Counted from the stretch's first letter, positions 25,183-33,947 are shown. The stretch: 64,000 nt of DNA from Rhodospirillales bacterium (GCA_020638155.1 JACKJB010000001.1:372001-436000); one strand, 5' to 3'. Notes: a model not told the origin generated them from the letters alone. Made by a program: numbers and translations.

Positions 25183-26439
25183 CTAGTTTACGGCTTTGCC
25201 CTGTTCTTCAAAGCCGTGGTCCAGGTTATAGGCACGGATACCAAGCTCGGCGATATCCCCGCCCATATCTTCGTGTGACCAGTGCAGGCGGATGCCGTAG
25301 GTGTATTTCATCGCGGCCCACAGCGCGAAGCTGAGGGAGGAGACGAAGGCCCCTACACTGGTGATGCCGATCAGCTGGGTAACCAGGCTGGCTTCGGGGT
25401 TGGACAGGACAACGGCCAGCGTGCCCCAGATCCCGGCGGCCAGGTGAACCGGCACTGCCCCGACGACATCATCAATTTTTGCGGTTTCCAGCGCTTTGGA
25501 AGCGCTGAGCATGACGATTGCGCCAACCGATCCGATTCCGACAGACATCAGCGCGCTAGGCATCAGCGGTTCGGCGGTAATTGCCACCAGTCCGGCCAAG
25601 GCCCCGTTCAGGGCGGCGGTCAGGTCAACTTTGCGGCCTATGGCGAGATAAAACGCCAGGACGGTTACAACGCCTGCGGCAGCAGCCATATTGGTGTTGG
25701 CAAAGATTTTCGCAACGGCCAGCGCATCGTCGGTGGTGGCGATCGAGAGCTGGGAGCCGCCGTTAAACCCGAACCAGCCAAACCACAGGATAAACGCCCC
25801 GAGTGTGGCCAGCGGCATCGAAGAACCGTGCAGCGCTTTGGGTTTGCCGTCTTTGCTGAAGCGGCCCCGGCGCGCGCCGAGCAGAATCGCCCCGGTCAGG
25901 GCGGCCCAGCCGCCGACAGAGTGTACCAGGGTCGAGCCTGCGAAATCCTTAAAGCCCATTTCCGACAGCCAGCCACCGCCCCAGACCCAGCTGCCTGCAA
26001 CCGGGTAGATAAAGGCGCACAGGATGGCGCAGAAGATGAAAAACGGCCAAAGCTTGATCCGTTCGGCCAGCGCGCCAGACACGATAGAGGCGGCTGTGGC
26101 GACGAAAACCATCTGGAAGAACCAGCCTGCGGCGGAAGCGTAACCGGCGCTGTAATCGCCTGCGATGGCGGCGTGATCGTCCGGGTGCCACATGGCCAGC
26201 GTACCGATAAACCCGCCGTCAACGCCCAGATACATCAGGTTATAGCCGGCCAGGAAATACATGATCCCGGCAATCGCATACAGCCCGATATTTTTAACCA
26301 GGATGACCGCAACGGATTTGCTGCGGACGCTGCCTGCTTCGAGCATGGCGAAGCCTGCGGCCATAAACATGACCAATGCCCCGCAGATCAGCAGGAAGAA
26401 CGTGTTCATGATAAAGGCGGTTTCTGTGATTTCGATCAT
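25183..26439 (-). CDS. amtB: Ammonium transporter
   Basis: Inner-membrane ammonium channel with 11 helices expected; 418 aa. The pore histidines are in FAGSTLVHSVGGWAAL and VPVHLAAGIWGTLA, and the conserved aspartate in MGFKDFAGS. EAGSVRSKSVAVILVKN matches the first conserved Amt block. No glnK gene lies beside it, unusual for amtB, so PII control may come from elsewhere. The leader has two palindromes described separately. Confidence 0.96.
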   Translation of the reverse strand: MIEITETAFIMNTFFLLICGALVMFMAAGFAMLEAGSVRSKSVAVILVKNIGLYAIAGIMYFLAGYNLMYLGVDGGFIGTLAMWHPDDHAAIAGDYSAGYASAAGWFFQMVFVATAASIVSGALAERIKLWPFFIFCAILCAFIYPVAGSWVWGGGWLSEMGFKDFAGSTLVHSVGGWAALTGAILLGARRGRFSKDGKPKALHGSSMPLATLGAFILWFGWFGFNGGSQLSIATTDDALAVAKIFANTNMAAAAGVVTVLAFYLAIGRKVDLTAALNGALAGLVAITAEPLMPSALMSVGIGSVGAIVMLSASKALETAKIDDVVGAVPVHLAAGIWGTLAVVLSNPEASLVTQLIGITSVGAFVSSLSFALWAAMKYTYGIRLHWSHEDMGGDIAELGIRAYNLDHGFEEQGKAVN

Positions 26440-26452
26440 CGTATGAGTCTCC

Positions 26453-26496
26453 AGATATGCAATTTATGCATATCTATTATGCACAAGGTGCTTGTG
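26453..26496. promoter_or_regulatory. Two palindromes in the amtB leader
   Basis: AGATATGCA (26453-26461) and TGCATATCT (26467-26475) form a perfect 9-bp repeat with a 5-base loop, 14 bases upstream of the amtB start. A second, CACAAG-GTG-CTTGTG (26482-26496), lies next to it beside TTGACA on the minus strand. No sigma-54 site was convincing. Confidence 0.5.
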
Positions 26497-26584
26497 TCAA
26501 GAAAAATATTGCACCTGCACACAGAGGATTTCCTTGTGCGCACTATAAGCTTTTGTTTTTACGTAATATTATGGATTGGGATAA

Positions 26585-27595
26585 TTAATAAGACCGGTCG
26601 ACCGTGAAGCGGGCGAGGTCTGTCAGGCAGCTTAAAAGCGGGCTTTCGCGGTGGCTGGACAGGGCGGCGACGGCTTTGTCGCTGTATGACCGGGCCAGCG
26701 CCAGGGCTTTGCCGTTAGCGTCGTGGCGGTTCAGGATATCCTGCGCCTGCGCAAGGTCGGTTTCGGTTTGTCTGCGTTCACCGACGGTGCGTTGCCAGAA
26801 GGCACGTTCTTCATCATTGGCGTTTTCCAGTGCGAACAGGATCGGCGCTGTCATTTTGCCTTCGCGGAAGTCATCGCCGACGGTTTTGCCGAGTTTTTCG
26901 CGGTTCGCGCTGTAGTCCAGCACATCATCGGCGATCTGGAAGGCGATCCCGAGATACATGCCGTAATCGCGCATCGCGGCGGCTTGATCGTCCTGTCCGG
27001 CGATAATCGGCCCGATTTCGCAGGCTGCGGCGAACAGGGCTGCGGTTTTGGCACTGATGACTTCGATATAATCTTCCATCGTGGTGGCAAGGTTATTGGC
27101 GGTAGTGAGCTGTTTAACCTCGCCCTGTGCGATGATGGCGGACGCATCGGAAAGAATGCGCAGCACATCAAGTGAACCGTCGGCGACCATCAACTGGAAC
27201 GCGCGGGAAAACAGGAAATCACCGACCAGTACGCTGGCCTGGTTGCCGAAAACGAGATTGGCGGCGTCTTTGCCGCGGCGCTGTTTGCTTTCATCGACGA
27301 CATCATCGTGGAGCAGGGTGGCCGTGTGGATGAATTCGACGGCGGCGGCCAGCGCATGCGGGCGCGGGCTGTCTGTACCGTAAATCCGGGTGCAGGCCAG
27401 CGTCAGCAGCGGCCTGATACGTTTACCGCCCGAGGCGATCAAATATCCGGCGAGTTGGGGGATCAGCGGGACTTCGGACTGCATATTGTCGATGATCTGC
27501 GTATTGACCTGCAGCATATCATCTTTGAGCAGACCCGATAGCGTGTCGAGCGGTGTTTGCGGTGCTGTATCCTGCTGTAATGCTTGCGTAGACAT
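26585..27595 (-). CDS. ispB: Long-chain trans-polyprenyl diphosphate synthase
   Basis: Makes the isoprenoid tail of ubiquinone. Two aspartate-rich motifs, LLHDDVVDESKQRRG and FQIADDVLDY, plus the GGKRIRP entry motif near residue 55 are diagnostic. 336 residues is typical for octa- to decaprenyl synthases; chain length cannot be read from the sequence, so the symbol is by family. Divergent from nothing; a small PQ-loop gene follows upstream. Confidence 0.9.
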   Translation of the reverse strand: MSTQALQQDTAPQTPLDTLSGLLKDDMLQVNTQIIDNMQSEVPLIPQLAGYLIASGGKRIRPLLTLACTRIYGTDSPRPHALAAAVEFIHTATLLHDDVVDESKQRRGKDAANLVFGNQASVLVGDFLFSRAFQLMVADGSLDVLRILSDASAIIAQGEVKQLTTANNLATTMEDYIEVISAKTAALFAAACEIGPIIAGQDDQAAAMRDYGMYLGIAFQIADDVLDYSANREKLGKTVGDDFREGKMTAPILFALENANDEERAFWQRTVGERRQTETDLAQAQDILNRHDANGKALALARSYSDKAVAALSSHRESPLLSCLTDLARFTVDRSY

Positions 27596-27642
27596 GCTAC
27601 TGGATTAAACCAGCTGTTCCGAAAGGGCAAGAAGATTTGTGT

Positions 27643-27996
27643 TTAGCGGTCCTGTCGTGCCTTGATTTTTACCGGGACCGGTTGTGTTTGCGGCATTATA
27701 AGCGTGGCTACGGTCTCGAAACGGACATATTTGTTATAGACGATCAGGGCCGTTGTCAGAAAAACCAGCAGCATATTCAGGCCCGTGGTGAAAGACAGCA
27801 GCGCATCATGAATATGGCAGTAGGCATAGCCGAACGCCAGAAAAGAACTAACGCACCACATGATCCATGAGGGCAGGGAGATGCTGTTTGGCTTTGTTTT
27901 TGCAAAAATCAGCGATTTGAGCTGCGGAAAATAGGCGACGATGGAAATCACCGTCACCACAGGATATAAAAATACAAAGAGCTGGCCCATATTCAT
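27643..27996 (-). CDS. PQ-loop (SemiSWEET-like) membrane protein
   Basis: About 117 aa with three transmembrane helices. The first helix carries the PQ-loop motif VAYFPQLKSL, and the second SLPSWIMWCVSSFLAFGYAY, the pattern of half-size SWEET sugar transporters. Function as a sugar carrier is possible but not shown. It stands alone between ispB and the divergent methyltransferase gene. Confidence 0.72.
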   Translation of the reverse strand: MNMGQLFVFLYPVVTVISIVAYFPQLKSLIFAKTKPNSISLPSWIMWCVSSFLAFGYAYCHIHDALLSFTTGLNMLLVFLTTALIVYNKYVRFETVATLIMPQTQPVPVKIKARQDR

Positions 27997-28067
27997 GTCC
28001 CCAAGAAGGTTTTACTTGGTTAATGTTATGTGAAAATATATAAAAATACCTTAATGATTATAAAAGG

Positions 28068-28826
28068 ATGCGTGTTGTGGCGGGCAATGTAAATGCCGTA
28101 GAAATCCATGTGCTTGATAAGCAGGTCCGGCTGCTGCAGCCGGAAAAAGGGTTCCGGACATCGCTGGATACAGTGCTGCTGGCGGCGGCCTGCCCGGCGC
28201 AGACGGGGCAGAGCGTGCTCGATATGGGTTGTGGCGTTGGCGGTGTTCTTTTTTGTTTGGCGCACAGGGTGCCCGGTCTTGCGCTGACCGGGGTAGAGCT
28301 GCAGGAAGGGTATATTGCGTTGGCGCAGGAGAACAGCGCGTTGAACGATGCCGATCCCGTGCCTTCTTTTATCCAGTCCGATATCCGTGATTTTAGCGTT
28401 GATGAACCGACGCAGCGTTTCCATCATGTGGTTTGTAATCCTCCGTTTTTAGAAGCCGGGCATCATGTGCGGGCGCAGGATGACGGGCGGGCAAAAGCGT
28501 TGGGGCATGAGGATGCAGATATGGACGTTGGGGGCTGGGTTGATGCGGGGTTTCATAATTTGAAATCCGGGGGCTCGCTCACGATGATCCACCGGGCGGA
28601 CGCGGTTGACCGGATTATTCAAGCGCTGGGGCGGCGCTTTGGCGCGGTTGAGATTTTTCCGGTTTATTCGCGGGCGGGCGATGCTGCCAAGCGGGTGATC
28701 GTACGGGCGGTGAAAGATCGCAAAACTCCGGCAACGCTTCATGCGGGACTTGTTTTGCATGAGGCGGATGGATCTTACACGGCGGAGGCCGATAAGATCT
28801 TGCGCGAGGGCAAAGCTATATTATAG
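28068..28826 (+). CDS. TrmN6/YfiC-like tRNA1(Val) adenine-N6 methyltransferase
   Basis: SAM-dependent N6-adenine methyltransferase. The SAM motif is VLDMGCGVGGVLFCLA, and the catalytic motif IV is NPPF in HHVVCNPPFLEA, as in YfiC. The N-terminus LLQPEKGFRTSLDTVLLAA matches that subfamily. Length 252 is normal. Followed 7 bases later by the S49 peptidase, an order common in alphaproteobacteria. Confidence 0.88.
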   Translation: MRVVAGNVNAVEIHVLDKQVRLLQPEKGFRTSLDTVLLAAACPAQTGQSVLDMGCGVGGVLFCLAHRVPGLALTGVELQEGYIALAQENSALNDADPVPSFIQSDIRDFSVDEPTQRFHHVVCNPPFLEAGHHVRAQDDGRAKALGHEDADMDVGGWVDAGFHNLKSGGSLTMIHRADAVDRIIQALGRRFGAVEIFPVYSRAGDAAKRVIVRAVKDRKTPATLHAGLVLHEADGSYTAEADKILREGKAIL

Positions 28827-28833
28827 TGGCCTT

Positions 28834-29712
28834 ATGAAAGAATACTGTAAAAAGACAATGACTTTTATACGCGGCCTGCCTGTGGTGGGGCCGATGCTGG
28901 AGCCGTGCGAGAAGGTCGCTGTGATCCGCTTTGCCGGAGTGATCGCCGATGCGAGCATCAGCAAGAAAGGGATCAGCTATCACCGCTATGCCAAGGCGAT
29001 TGATAAGGCTTTTGATAAAGGCGGCGTGAAGGCGGTGGCGCTGGTGATTAATTCGCCGGGCGGCTCTGCGGCGCAGACATCGCTGATTGCCGGGCATATT
29101 CGTCAGCGCGCCGAGGAAAAAGAAATCCCGGTCTTTGCGTTTGTCGAAGACGTTGCCGCGTCGGGCGGGTACTGGCTGGCTTGTGCGGCGGATGAGATTT
29201 ATGCGCAGGAAAGCTCTATCGTCGGTTCGATCGGGGTGATTTCTGCCAGTTTCGGATTTGAAGATCTCATCGAAAAATACGGTATTCACCGCCGCCTGTA
29301 TACGAGCGGCGATCAAAAATCCTTCCTCGACCCGTTTTCCCCGGAGAAGAAAGAGGATATCGCTCGTCTGAAAGCAATCCAAAAAGAGATCCATCAGGCT
29401 TTTATCGATTGGGTGACCGAGCGGCGGGGGGATGTGCTGAAGGCAAGTGATAAGGATGTGTTCGACGGCAGCTTCTGGACGGCCGGTCCGGCGCAGGAGC
29501 GGGGGTTGATTAACGGGCTTGGCGATGTGCGTTCGGTGATGCGGGCGCGGTTCGGGGATGAGGTTAAGTTTGCCGAAGCCACGCCGGATAAGGGGTTGCC
29601 CGTCCCTGTGCCTTTTATAGGCAAACTGCAGGCCGGGATGGCTGACGGTTTCAGCGATGAACTTGTCGATACACTCGAAACCCGTGCCGTCTGGGCGCGT
29701 TACGGGCTGTGA
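28834..29712 (+). CDS. S49 family serine peptidase (SppA/SohB-like)
   Basis: Membrane-associated signal-peptide peptidase type. Start 28834 is chosen since the upstream frame overlaps the methyltransferase. The nucleophile serine is in VEDVAASGGYWLACAADEI, and the general-base lysine in TSGDQKSFLDPF; the INSPGGSAAQTS and GSIGVISASFGFED blocks match. 292 residues is the SohB-size class. No clear transmembrane helix, so it may be soluble or loosely attached. Confidence 0.9.
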   Translation: MKEYCKKTMTFIRGLPVVGPMLEPCEKVAVIRFAGVIADASISKKGISYHRYAKAIDKAFDKGGVKAVALVINSPGGSAAQTSLIAGHIRQRAEEKEIPVFAFVEDVAASGGYWLACAADEIYAQESSIVGSIGVISASFGFEDLIEKYGIHRRLYTSGDQKSFLDPFSPEKKEDIARLKAIQKEIHQAFIDWVTERRGDVLKASDKDVFDGSFWTAGPAQERGLINGLGDVRSVMRARFGDEVKFAEATPDKGLPVPVPFIGKLQAGMADGFSDELVDTLETRAVWARYGL

Positions 29713-29721
29713 TGTGAACGT

Positions 29722-29882
29722 CCCTCTCCCTTTAGGGAGAGGGCAACGATGCCCGGCTTTTTGCAGCAAAGCCGTTGGCTGAGTGGGTGAGGGCCAGTAT
29801 CGTTCTTCCCTCACCCAGCTATAGCTAAATTCGCCTTACGGCTCATTAAGCTTGCGCAACCCTCTCCCTTCAGGGAGAGGGG
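29722..29882. repeat. Composite palindromic repeat, family R1 copy A
   Basis: Two 22-base palindromes CCCTCTCCC..GGGAGAGGG at 29722-29743 and 29860-29881 flank an inner inverted pair, TGGGTGAGGG and CCCTCACCCA, about 29784-29818. The left end lies just after the S49 peptidase stop, the right end forms the last codons of the next gene (minus strand). Similar elements occur at 33.9-34.1 kb and 51.6 kb. Confidence 0.9.
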
Positions 29883-30210
29883 AAGAATCAGCCTTGTATT
29901 CACCTTCAATGACGGTGCCTGATGGCGGCTCAGGCTCCTGCGGCGCATCATAGCGGGGATCGAAAGGGATGACTTCGATGCCGTCGTCTATTGTGACCGG
30001 GCGGATGATGTTGTTTTCTTGATCGTATTGTTCCTGTTCTTTGCGCTCGCGGCGTTCTTTGTAATCAAAGACAAGATCGCGCCAGCGGTCCCGCAAGGGC
30101 CGGGTGAGATGCTTGTTAAAAGCTACGCTTAAATTAAACCATGCGTCGCCTGTTTCTTCGCAGACAATCCGGCCTAGCAAGCGGATGAAACCTTCCTGTT
30201 CTTTAGGCAT
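29836..30210 (-). CDS. Hypothetical protein with repeat-derived C-terminus, 124 aa
   Basis: Not recognised. N-terminal ~60 residues look like a short conserved soluble domain (FIRLLGRIVCEETGDAWFNL; RDRWRDLVFDYKERRERK). Then an acidic linker. The last ~16 residues (SSPLPEGRGLRKLNEP) are encoded by the right end of a palindromic repeat, so the original stop was probably earlier. It lies 39 bases downstream of GlyRS on the same strand, likely co-transcribed. Confidence 0.68.
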   Translation of the reverse strand: MPKEQEGFIRLLGRIVCEETGDAWFNLSVAFNKHLTRPLRDRWRDLVFDYKERRERKEQEQYDQENNIIRPVTIDDGIEVIPFDPRYDAPQEPEPPSGTVIEGEYKADSSPLPEGRGLRKLNEP

Positions 30211-30249
30211 AGAACCAATATAAGAACAAGTCCGGGGGCTGTCAAAATT

Positions 30250-31800
30250 CTACCCCGCCATCAGGGCCATTTCTTTTTCCATGTAGTCGCGGATAGTGTC
30301 GATGGCGATGCGGTCCTGTTTCATCGTGTTGCGGTGGCGCACGGTGACGGTGCCGTCTTCGTTGGACTGGTCATCGACGGTGAAGCAGAACGGGGTGCCA
30401 ATTTCATCCTGGCGGGCGTAGCGCTTGCCGATATTTTGTTTGATGTCCAGATCGACGGCGTAATGTTCGCGCAGATCCATATAGATTTTGGTGGCCAGCG
30501 GCACGTGATCGTCTTTCGCGGTCAGGGGCAGGATGGCCGCTTTCTTCGGCGCGATCGACGGGTGGAAATTCAGGTACACGCCGGACGGCCGGTTCGGGTC
30601 CGGGGTGTAGGCTTCGCAGATCAGCGCAAGAACGCCACGGGTCAGGCCTGCCGCCGGTTCGATAACGTGCGGGATGAACTTTTCCTGCGTTTGCGGATCC
30701 ATATATTCGAGCTTTTGTTTGGAATGCTCCTGATGCTGCGTCAGGTCGAAATCGCAGCGGTGCGCGATGCCTTCCAGTTCGCCATAGCCTGGCGCGGTGA
30801 ACGGGAAGCGGTATTCGATATCGGATGTGCCAAGGCCCGCTTTGGCGTAGTGCGAAAGTTCATCATCGCCGTGTTTGCGCATGATTAAATTGTCGCTTTG
30901 CAGGCCGATGGACTTCCAGAATTTTGTGCGTTCTTCGAACCAGAAATCGCGCCATTTTTCGACTTCGTCCGGATGGCAGAACCATTCCATTTCCATCTGT
31001 TCGAACTCGCGGGAACGGAAGATGAAATTCCGCGGGGTGACTTCGTTGCGGAAGGCTTTCCCGATCTGCGCGATCCCGAACGGGACTTTGACACGGGAGC
31101 TGTCGAGGACGTTTTTATAGTTCAGGAAGATGCCCTGCGCCGTTTCCGGGCGCAGATACGCTTTGTCTGCTTCGGTTGCATTGGCGCCGACGAAGGTATG
31201 GAACATCAGGTTGAACTGTTTGGGTTCGGTCAGGGTGCCGGGATCGTTGACATCGGGGCCGACGATTTTTGCATAGGTGCTGACGTCCAGTTCGGTCAGG
31301 TTGACTTTTTCAAACAGGCCGATGTCGCTCGGCATGCCGAGCTTTTTGAGTTTTTTGCTGATCTCGCTATCTTCGGCTTCTTCGTGGAACGCGGGCCAGC
31401 GGTCGGCTTTATCGGAGGTCAGGACAATCAGGTGATCCTGGCGGTAGCGCAGCTTGGTCGCTTTGCAATCGACCATCGGGTCTGAAAAGCCGCCGACATG
31501 GCCGGACGCTTCCCAGGTTTTCGGGTTCTGGATGATCGAGCTGTCCAGCCCGACGATCTGCACCGGCTGGCCGTCCGGCCCTATCGGCGGGGTAGTGACC
31601 ATCTGTTTCCACCACAGATCGCGTAGATTATTCTTTAGCTCCACACCCAGCGGGCCGTAATCCCAAAATCCGTTGATCCCGCCGTAAATTTCAGAGGCCG
31701 GGAACACGAAGCCGCGGCGTTTGCACAGGGCGACGATATCTTTCATATCCGGTGTTGTGTTTTCGCTCATCTGGGTTTCCGCTGTTTGGGGCTGTGACAT
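30250..31800 (-). CDS. glyQS: Glycyl-tRNA synthetase, single-chain (alpha2) type
   Basis: Charges tRNA-Gly. It has the class II core of the eukaryote/archaea-like homodimeric form: ASEIYGGINGFWDYGPLGVELKNN (parts: SEIYGG, DYGPLG), the RPETAQGIF motif 2 entry, RNEVTPRNFIFRSREFEQMEME (part: FRSREFEQMEMEWF), and the C-terminal anticodon domain. 516 aa is the size of this type. Most alphaproteobacteria use the two-gene alpha2beta2 form (glyQ, glyS), absent here. AAGGA lies 10 bases before ATG 31800. Confidence 0.93.
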   Translation of the reverse strand: MSQPQTAETQMSENTTPDMKDIVALCKRRGFVFPASEIYGGINGFWDYGPLGVELKNNLRDLWWKQMVTTPPIGPDGQPVQIVGLDSSIIQNPKTWEASGHVGGFSDPMVDCKATKLRYRQDHLIVLTSDKADRWPAFHEEAEDSEISKKLKKLGMPSDIGLFEKVNLTELDVSTYAKIVGPDVNDPGTLTEPKQFNLMFHTFVGANATEADKAYLRPETAQGIFLNYKNVLDSSRVKVPFGIAQIGKAFRNEVTPRNFIFRSREFEQMEMEWFCHPDEVEKWRDFWFEERTKFWKSIGLQSDNLIMRKHGDDELSHYAKAGLGTSDIEYRFPFTAPGYGELEGIAHRCDFDLTQHQEHSKQKLEYMDPQTQEKFIPHVIEPAAGLTRGVLALICEAYTPDPNRPSGVYLNFHPSIAPKKAAILPLTAKDDHVPLATKIYMDLREHYAVDLDIKQNIGKRYARQDEIGTPFCFTVDDQSNEDGTVTVRHRNTMKQDRIAIDTIRDYMEKEMALMAG

Positions 31801-31954
31801 TGCTTAAAAATCCTTTTCCTTTAAAACCGCGGACTCAAAGTAACGCGGCTTTTGCAGCCTGTAAACAAAACATATTGCATAAGTATGGAAAAGCTTGTTT
31901 TTATTTACATAATTTGATAAAAGGTCTTCGTTTTACCATTTAAAAGAGGCTTCT

Positions 31955-32566
31955 GTGGACGATAAACGTTATATCACTTTGCTCGGAGAGAGACCCTATG
32001 CCAGCCTGACGTCCAAATTTATGGCGGCGGCGGATCATAAAGCTTTTGCGCTTAGCCTGGGCGCGATGGCGGCGCTCTATGCTGTGTTGGTTAATCCTGA
32101 TACGGTGTTTTCCGTTATCATGGGCGGGGCTGTGGGAACCGGTATCATCAATGTGGGTATTCGGAGTCTTGAAAATCATGTCTTGTTCGGAAAAGAAGGC
32201 TCTGTTTATCCTGCTTTCGGGCGCAGGGCGCTTGAAGAAAAGGCGATTGATAAAAGACCTTCTGCTGAAGTTGCTACACGTAGTCGTGTTAAATATGCAC
32301 GGCAGATTGATTTTTCACAGGACGTTTATAAAAGCGCCTCTCAATCCTTACCGGTGACAGCGGCGTTGTCATGCCTGATTGGTGTGACGGCTGGTGCGCC
32401 GATTTTAACAGTCATGTCTCTTGCTGTGGTCCCGGCAACGGTGCGTTGCCTCTCCGGCTTTTACCGTTTTAATAAACTGGCTAAAGGGGAATGGGCTGTC
32501 GTCGATATGCCTGCAGAAAAGCAAAAACAGGAAACGCCGTCGCGGGCAATGCCGCAAATGTCTTAA
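31955..32566 (+). CDS. Membrane hypothetical protein, 203 aa
   Basis: Not recognised. GTG start with a GAGG site 6 bases upstream. Two hydrophobic hairpins, residues ~28-60 (FALSLGAMAALYAVLV; VIMGGAVGTGIINVGI) and ~130-165 (PVTAALSCLIGVTAGAPIL; MSLAVVPATVRCLSG), suggest four membrane passes with a basic loop between (RSRVKYARQID). A perfect 13-bp hairpin follows its stop. AT-richer codons than neighbours. Confidence 0.7.
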   Translation: MDDKRYITLLGERPYASLTSKFMAAADHKAFALSLGAMAALYAVLVNPDTVFSVIMGGAVGTGIINVGIRSLENHVLFGKEGSVYPAFGRRALEEKAIDKRPSAEVATRSRVKYARQIDFSQDVYKSASQSLPVTAALSCLIGVTAGAPILTVMSLAVVPATVRCLSGFYRFNKLAKGEWAVVDMPAEKQKQETPSRAMPQMS

Positions 32567-32570
32567 AAAT

Positions 32571-32601
32571 AAGCACCGGATATAGGGCATATCCGGTGCT
32601 T
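32571..32601 (+). terminator. Strong 13-bp hairpin after membrane protein gene
   Basis: AAGCACCGGATAT and its exact complement ATATCCGGTGCTT enclose five bases. It lies 4 bases after the stop of the upstream gene and between two convergent genes. It lacks a long T-run, so it may be a terminator-like or protective 3' stem. Confidence 0.6.
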
Positions 32602-32649
32602 ATCTGATTATGGAGGGCGTTTGTTGGTTCAGTCTGTTTTTTCGTCCTT

Positions 32650-33189
32650 TCAGACTTTCTGATTTTTGGGCATTGCAGTAGGGGAGAAGACAGTATCGCA
32701 CCAGGACTGAACCTTGCTGCTGCGATAGTTGTCACGGGCATAGGCTTCGCACAGGAGACGACCGCCGTCCTGCCCGTCGATGGAAGTATCATATTTCCAG
32801 AAATTCATGCCGAACGTCTTTGCACAAAAGTCCCAGTTATTGATTTTTGTCAGGTTAATCGGGCCTGCGGATACTGTCCGGTATTCCGCGGTGTCCGCGC
32901 CGTGCATTTTAGCTTGCACGAATTCTTTGCACTGGCGGATCTGGTAGCGCGCTTCCTGTTGGCCTTTGGCGTATTCCATGTTGGCGAAGTAGGAGAACAC
33001 AAGATTGTGCTTGAAGTTTTGCTGTTGCATAACCCCGAGCCAGCCGATCAGGCTAAGGCTGACAACGAAGCCTACCAAGCGCCAGTTCCGGGTGAGGGTA
33101 TAAACAAAGTCGCCCCACAGTTTGTAAGTCAGCAGCGCAGCACTGACCCCGGCGCAGATAGCTATGTATAAATTCTGATCGTCCCACAT
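32650..33189 (-). CDS. Membrane-anchored hypothetical protein, 179 aa
   Basis: Not recognised. Two N-terminal transmembrane helices (LYIAICAGVSAALLTYKLWG; LVGFVVSLSLIGWLGVM) then about 120 residues outside, with four cysteines (QCKEF, DFCAKTF, LLCEAY, SWCDT) spaced as two possible disulfides. The exported position suits disulfides if the domain is periplasmic. Alone, convergent with the previous gene. Confidence 0.7.
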   Translation of the reverse strand: MWDDQNLYIAICAGVSAALLTYKLWGDFVYTLTRNWRLVGFVVSLSLIGWLGVMQQQNFKHNLVFSYFANMEYAKGQQEARYQIRQCKEFVQAKMHGADTAEYRTVSAGPINLTKINNWDFCAKTFGMNFWKYDTSIDGQDGGRLLCEAYARDNYRSSKVQSWCDTVFSPTAMPKNQKV

Positions 33190-33318
33190 GATTACATTTT
33201 ACATAGAAAATGTTTGACGAATTATTATTTATTAGGGGAGATTGAGACGAAGTTTTACTTTGTTATAGTCAAAATAAATGAAAAGTTTTCAGGTGTTTAT
33301 ATAAAAAGCAATGTGTTT

Positions 33319-33408
33319 GTCATTGCGAGGAGGCAACGCCGACGAAGCAATCCAGTTTCTTACGATAAAGAGTCTGGATTGCCGCGTCGCTTTGCTCCTC
33401 GCAATGAC
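33319..33408. repeat. Palindromic repeat, family R3
   Basis: Left arm from GTCATTGCGAGGAGGCAACG (33319 on) and right arm ending CTCCTCGCAATGAC at 33408 form an imperfect inverted repeat of about 35 bases with a 20-base loop containing AGAGTCTGGATT-type sequence. It sits in a 236-base gap; the rest of the gap is AT-rich with no gene seen. Another copy is at 49753-49839. Confidence 0.85.
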
Positions 33409-33425
33409 GGAAGGGAAAACAGATT

Positions 33426-33947
33426 ATGACGCTGATACGGCAGGCAGGACAGCAGGATATTGGGGCGCTTTACGGGCTGATCGACGCTCTGGGCTTTCAC
33501 AAAGAGCAAGGTTATTTCGAGCGGTGCCTTGCCGAGCAGGACGAAGGGCGGCGGCAGGTTTTTATCGTACAGGACGAGCAGAAGCAGGATGCCGGGTACG
33601 GGATGCTGAACTGGAAACCGCAATATGCGCTTTATAAGAAGCTGGAAATTCCCGAAATACAGGATTTAAATGTCATTCCGGCGGCGCGGCGGCAGGGTTT
33701 GGCCAGTGCGGTGATCGGGCATTGTGAGACGATTGCCCGGGCGCGCGGGTGCGATCATATCGGGATCAGTGTCGGGCTTTACCCCGGATACGGCCCGGCG
33801 CAGCGGCTTTATGTGAAGCTGGGTTATGTGCCTGACGGAAACGGGGTTACGTATGACCGGGAGCCGGTCTCGTATGGCGAACTTCGGCCGGTTGACGATG
33901 AGTTGTGTCTGATGATGGTGAAGGATATTTCGCCCCTCTCCCTTTAG
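33426..33947 (+). CDS. GNAT family N-acetyltransferase with repeat-derived stop
   Basis: Acetyl-CoA-dependent transferase; substrate unknown. The core has LNVIPAARRQGLASAVIGHCE (part: PAARRQGLASAVIGHCE; motif A R-x-x-G-x-[GA]) and GISVGLYPGYGPAQRLYVKLGYV, typical of GNAT motif B. The last residues DISPLSL and the TAG stop are inside a palindromic repeat (R1 copy B). Starts just after the R3 repeat. Confidence 0.85.
   Translation: MTLIRQAGQQDIGALYGLIDALGFHKEQGYFERCLAEQDEGRRQVFIVQDEQKQDAGYGMLNWKPQYALYKKLEIPEIQDLNVIPAARRQGLASAVIGHCETIARARGCDHIGISVGLYPGYGPAQRLYVKLGYVPDGNGVTYDREPVSYGELRPVDDELCLMMVKDISPLSL

Noticed and set aside
26440..26584. Sigma-54 promoter for amtB
   Set aside because: No TGGCAC-N5-TTGC match; a TTGACA is present but with a poor -10 at ideal spacing.
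25282..26607. A 441-codon open frame on the strand opposite amtB
   Set aside because: It is a mirror of the amtB codon bias; the predicted peptide is low-complexity (Gln, Gly, Asp, His rich), with no signal, motif or ribosome site.
28816..29814. Open frame antisense to the S49 peptidase
   Set aside because: Mirrors the peptidase codons and runs through a palindromic repeat at its start; no independent support.
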